DNA of 37,259 nt, taken from contig JANWXW010000054.1 in assembly GCA_025057315.1 (NCBI GenBank), positions 1-37,259 of the forward strand, read 5' to 3'. A program made the position numbers and the translations under genes. Below are positions 34,546 through 37,259 of the stretch, in pieces (within the stretch, counting starts at the first letter, position 1; the number at the start of each line of letters is the position of its first letter). The notes under the pieces were generated by a model. That model made no database searches. It was not told the origin of the DNA and saw nothing but the letters and a program-made list of their open reading frames with translations. This DNA comes from Myxococcota bacterium (GTDB taxonomy: Bacteria; Myxococcota_A; Polyangia; Palsa-1104; JAEUJZ01).

Positions 34546-35724
34546 CTACGTGGTCTGCACGCCCAGACCCGGCCCTTGGGGCAGGTGCAACCGCCCCTGC
34601 GCCACCTTTACACCGACGAAAGGGTCGTTGTCCACTAGGAGGTGACCGTCCAGGTCAGCATGGTCGCACAGCGGTGCCAGGTGTGCCGCGGCGGTGATGC
34701 CCAGCGACGACTCGATCATGCAGCCGAGCATGACCCTCATGCCCAGCGCGCGGGCTACGGCGATTTGCTGTAGCGCCCCGGTCAGGCCGCCGGCCTTTTG
34801 CAGTTTGACGACGATGCCATCGCAGGACCCGACCAGCCGGGGCACCTCCTCTGCCGACAGGGCACTCTCGTCCAGCAGGATGGGCACCCCGAGCCTCTCC
34901 CGATAGAGGGCCTGCAGCGCCGGCAGATCGTGGGCTGGCAGCGGCTGCTCGCACAGCTCCACCACCGGCGCCCCTTGGTGCCTTAGCCCCGCCAGCCAGC
35001 GCAGGTGCTGGCGGGCCTCGGCCGGCGTCCAGCCCTCGTTGGGATCGACGCGCAGCCTCTTGTGGGGTGCGGCCTCGCGCACGGTCTGCACAATCTCGCG
35101 GTCGCCAAAGGGGCCGCGCGCACCCAGCTTGAGCTTGAGCAGCGGATACGGTGCAGCCTCCTGGACCTTCTGGAGCAGCTCCTGCCGATCGGAGATGGCG
35201 AGGCTAAAGGAGGTCAGCGGCGCGGCCCCTGGGTCCAAGCCAAGCTGACGCCACAGCGGGATGCCCAGGGCCCGCCCGTTCCAATCCCACAGCGCCATGT
35301 CGATCGCACAGCGTGCCGCGTGGGCCGCAGGCAACGCCTCTCGCAGCCGCCGGTGCGCTTCGGCCAAGTGGCTGGGGTGAATCCCGGCCAACAGGGGGCC
35401 CGCCGCCGCCAGCGCCTGCAGCACCGTCTCGGTCGTCTCGCCGTATCGAATGTTGGGCGCTGCCTCTCCCAGGCCCGTGATGCCATCGCAGTCCAGGGTG
35501 ACGATGACGTTGCGCTTGGTGCGGGTGGTGCCCCGCGACAGCGTCCAAGCATGCCGAAGGTGCAGCTCGACGACGCGGTGGGAGAGACGGAGCGGCCCCC
35601 CGCTGCCCCGAGACGTCGGCCGCCCTCCGGATGGAGGTCCCGCGGCGCCAGCAGCACGCAGGGGCCACAACGACAGGGCAGCGCCGAGGCCACCGCGCAG
35701 GATTTGGCTTCGCGTAAACTCCAT
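34546..35724 (-). CDS. Enolase-superfamily dipeptide epimerase (L-Ala-D/L-Glu epimerase type)
   Basis: The 392-residue protein has an exported-looking N-terminus (TRSQILRGGLGAALSLWPLR, Tat-like but without the second Arg) and an enolase-superfamily body. The catalytic pieces are KLK (Lys197, Lys199), metal ligands Asp227 (RVDPNEGW), Glu259 (ELCEQPL) and Asp285 (LLDESAL), and Lys307 in VVKLQKAGG. These match the L-Ala-D/L-Glu epimerase branch, which epimerises murein-derived dipeptides. The ATG has a near-perfect ribosome binding site (GGAGGAG). It is divergent from an NlpC/P60 gene 57 bases away, as in wall-peptide recycling clusters such as Bacillus ykfABC. Specificity for other dipeptides is possible. 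Confidence 0.87.
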   Translation of the reverse strand: MEFTRSQILRGGLGAALSLWPLRAAGAAGPPSGGRPTSRGSGGPLRLSHRVVELHLRHAWTLSRGTTRTKRNVIVTLDCDGITGLGEAAPNIRYGETTETVLQALAAAGPLLAGIHPSHLAEAHRRLREALPAAHAARCAIDMALWDWNGRALGIPLWRQLGLDPGAAPLTSFSLAISDRQELLQKVQEAAPYPLLKLKLGARGPFGDREIVQTVREAAPHKRLRVDPNEGWTPAEARQHLRWLAGLRHQGAPVVELCEQPLPAHDLPALQALYRERLGVPILLDESALSAEEVPRLVGSCDGIVVKLQKAGGLTGALQQIAVARALGMRVMLGCMIESSLGITAAAHLAPLCDHADLDGHLLVDNDPFVGVKVAQGRLHLPQGPGLGVQTT

Positions 35725-35744
35725 AGCTCCTCCGGGTAGGGGCG

Positions 35745-35773
35745 TTGCGCAAACGCGCCGATCCTCGTATGCT
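35745..35773 (+). promoter_or_regulatory. Candidate leaderless promoter of the NlpC/P60 gene
   Basis: TTGCGC (35745-35750) and TATGCT (35768-35773) are 17 bases apart, and the -10 ends eight bases before the GTG at 35782. No Shine-Dalgarno sequence is near this start. Confidence 0.45.
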
Positions 35774-35781
35774 GCCTGCCC

Positions 35782-36753
35782 GTGCGCAACTCCCTGCTGC
35801 TGGGCGGACTGAGTGCTGCGGTCCTGGGCCTGGTCCTGGTCCGGAGCCTGGAGCGCCGCACCCCGCCGCCAGACCCGCAGCGGCAGGCGCTGCTCCAGGC
35901 CGGGCGCGCGGTGGTTGCATCCGCCGTGGCCAACCTGCACCTGCGGCCTGCCCAGGACGCGCCGCTGGCGGACCAGGCGCTGCTCGGACACACGCTGACC
36001 CTGGTCAGCCCCCAGCCAGCACAGGGACCTTTCGTCCAGGTCGAGACCGTGGAGCGCTACCGGGGGTACGTTCTGGCCGCCGCGCTGGTGCCCCTGCCGC
36101 CGGGTGCTCCCCCCTATGGCGAGTCCGGCCCCGTGGTCGTGGTGCGCTCCAGGCTGGCTCAGCTGTATGCCGAGCCCGATGTCACGCGGCGGCCACCGCT
36201 GCTGGCTGCACCGCTCGGCGTGCGCCTGGCGCTGCTGGCCGAGATCGACCGGCGCTGGCTAGTGGTCCGGTTGCCCGACGGACGTCGGGGCCATATCCAG
36301 CGCGGCGACGTGGAGCTGGGGGAGCCGCCCCGTCTGAGCGCTGCGTGCGTCCTGGACCATGCGCTGCGCTACGAGGGCACGCCCTACTTGTGGGGTGGCC
36401 GCTCGACGCTGGGCATTGACTGCTCGGGGCTCACGGCGAACGCCTACCGCGCCTGCGGCTCGCCCATCCCACGCGACGCCCATCTGCAGCATGCCTTCGC
36501 AGGGCTGCGTCCGGTGCCGGTGGCCGAGGCGCAGCCCGGAGACCTGCTGTTTTTCGGCGACGGCGCGCCCACCAGCGGGACGCCCAAGGTCACCCACGTC
36601 GGCCTCTACCTCGGTCAGGGAGAGTTCATCCACGCTACCACCCAAGACCGGCCCACCGTGCATCAGAGCCGGCTGGACGAGCCGACGTGGCAGCGGTTGC
36701 TGGTAGGCGTGCGCCGCCACCCGGGTATGGACCCGACGCCAGCTCGTCCCTGA
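35782..36753 (+). CDS. NlpC/P60 cell-wall endopeptidase with SH3-like domains (YkfC-like)
   Basis: The 323-residue protein begins with a signal anchor (LLLGGLSAAVLGLVLV). Two SH3-like wall-binding regions follow (about 45-110 and 118-185), then an NlpC/P60 catalytic domain (about 190-315). The catalytic Cys lies in GIDCSGLTANAY and the His residues in THVGLYLG and FIHATT. The SH3-SH3-NlpC layout is that of YkfC/dipeptidyl-peptidase VI, which cuts gamma-D-Glu-diaminopimelate bonds in murein peptides. The divergent epimerase gene, with the product L-Ala-Glu as its likely substrate, strengthens a recycling role. The GTG start gives the full signal sequence. Confidence 0.9.
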   Translation: MRNSLLLGGLSAAVLGLVLVRSLERRTPPPDPQRQALLQAGRAVVASAVANLHLRPAQDAPLADQALLGHTLTLVSPQPAQGPFVQVETVERYRGYVLAAALVPLPPGAPPYGESGPVVVVRSRLAQLYAEPDVTRRPPLLAAPLGVRLALLAEIDRRWLVVRLPDGRRGHIQRGDVELGEPPRLSAACVLDHALRYEGTPYLWGGRSTLGIDCSGLTANAYRACGSPIPRDAHLQHAFAGLRPVPVAEAQPGDLLFFGDGAPTSGTPKVTHVGLYLGQGEFIHATTQDRPTVHQSRLDEPTWQRLLVGVRRHPGMDPTPARP

Positions 36754-37259
36754 GCAACGAGCCCCCTCGATGTGATCCAGCTGACTCGGTCCCAGAGGGC
36801 CCTGCTCGCACCAAGAGATGGTCCAGACGGATTCGGACGGGACGATGGCCCACCGGGCGGCCTTTGGCTTGTCGGGCCCCGAGGGTCCTGTGCGCCCCCA
36901 TCGGCGGTCCAGGCAGGGGACCGGAGCATGAGCCGTCTGGGGCTGCCCAGCTAGGCCTGGCAGGCTCTGGCAGGGGCCTAACGAGGCCCCTACAGGACCC
37001 TGGCGAGGGGGGGTAGGGGCCCCCGGATAGGCTCTCCCCCTGCCTCAGCAGGGTGCGGCCTGGATCCGGCTCGGCGCACAAGGCTGCTAGGCTCCGCTGG
37101 GCCAGGGGTGCGGGCGGAGACCTCCGGTCATGCGGGCCCCTGGGTGGCTGCAGGCACGGCACGGACGGGGGCGTGTTGGGCTGGAACGGATGGCCCCACC
37201 CGTGGAGGGCGTTGGGTTCACCTGCCGACGGCTTTGGGGGGCAGCAGCCAACGCGAGAC
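36754..37259. other. Gene-less stretch at the right edge
   Basis: No convincing gene is seen. The open frames here are Pro/Arg/Gly-rich and lack domains or ribosome binding sites. A perfect 7-bp inverted repeat (AGGGGCC 36972-36978, GGCCCCT 36985-36991, 6-base loop) could help end transcription of the NlpC gene, though it is 220 bases away and has no T-run. No tRNA-like B-box was found. Confidence 0.5.

Noticed and set aside
36635..37162. Open frame of 175 codons at the right end, minus strand
   Set aside because: Pro/Arg/Ser-rich, overlaps the NlpC gene end, and has no domain or ribosome site.

Overview
The window is high-GC, gene-dense bacterial chromosome and probably belongs to the Myxococcota (myxobacteria and relatives). 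The reasons are the microcompartment locus, whose shell proteins and gene order match the Haliangium ochraceum type as I remember it; many lipoproteins with beta-propeller or CXXCH architecture; zinc-ribbon / proline-rich / transmembrane / TPR proteins; and a DUF4157 - pentapeptide operon. This placement is an inference from protein style, not from a marker gene search.

Layout. 1-211 is the end of a CRISPR array with three 36-bp repeats. It is probably transcribed leftward, with an AT-rich leader at 212-400; no cas gene is in view. 1041-2173 (+) holds a small outer-membrane-type protein and a small lipoprotein. 2124-3700 (-) holds an SCP2 lipid-carrier protein and an alpha-methylacyl-CoA racemase. 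4265-5942 holds a radical SAM protein divergent from a PP2C phosphatase. 5990-8292 (-) is a four-gene operon: DUF4157 HExxH protein, pentapeptide-repeat protein, Ala/Pro-rich protein and TPR protein. 8418-10367 (+) is a large lipoprotein with one CXXCH haem-type motif and a TolB-like propeller.

10380-13787 (-) is a compact five-gene bacterial microcompartment operon (BMC-T, BMC-H, BMC-P, CoA-acylating aldehyde dehydrogenase, BMC-T). It has no signature enzyme, alcohol dehydrogenase or phosphotransacylase. ligA (13887-15953) and a SAM methyltransferase follow upstream on the same strand. 17244-21022 (+) holds an HtrA protease, a ceramidase-like lipoprotein and a CPBP intramembrane protease. 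21002-23029 (-) holds metF and a zinc-ribbon membrane protein. 23103-26000 is a convergent pair: a TPR/cNMP-fold protein and a zinc-ribbon/TPR protein. 26197-29880 (+) holds a subtilase, a repeat-propeller lipoprotein and a glutaredoxin - degenerate IscA - rhodanese fusion.

29923-34524 (-) holds a GH57 branching enzyme, a DUF4912 protein, ribF and a CnoX-like thioredoxin. 34546-36753 is a divergent pair: an L-Ala-D/L-Glu epimerase-type enolase-superfamily enzyme and an NlpC/P60 endopeptidase, which together suggest recycling of cell-wall peptides. The last 500 bases show no gene.

Three themes connect the genes. Many encode cell-envelope proteins: lipoproteins, exported proteases and wall enzymes. 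The most distinctive metabolic unit is the microcompartment, whose only enzyme in view turns an aldehyde into an acyl-CoA. Several genes seem to have a -10 element only 6-11 bases before the start codon, which suggests leaderless or nearly leaderless mRNAs. Start codons were chosen by domain boundaries, Shine-Dalgarno matches and spacing; doubtful ones are flagged.
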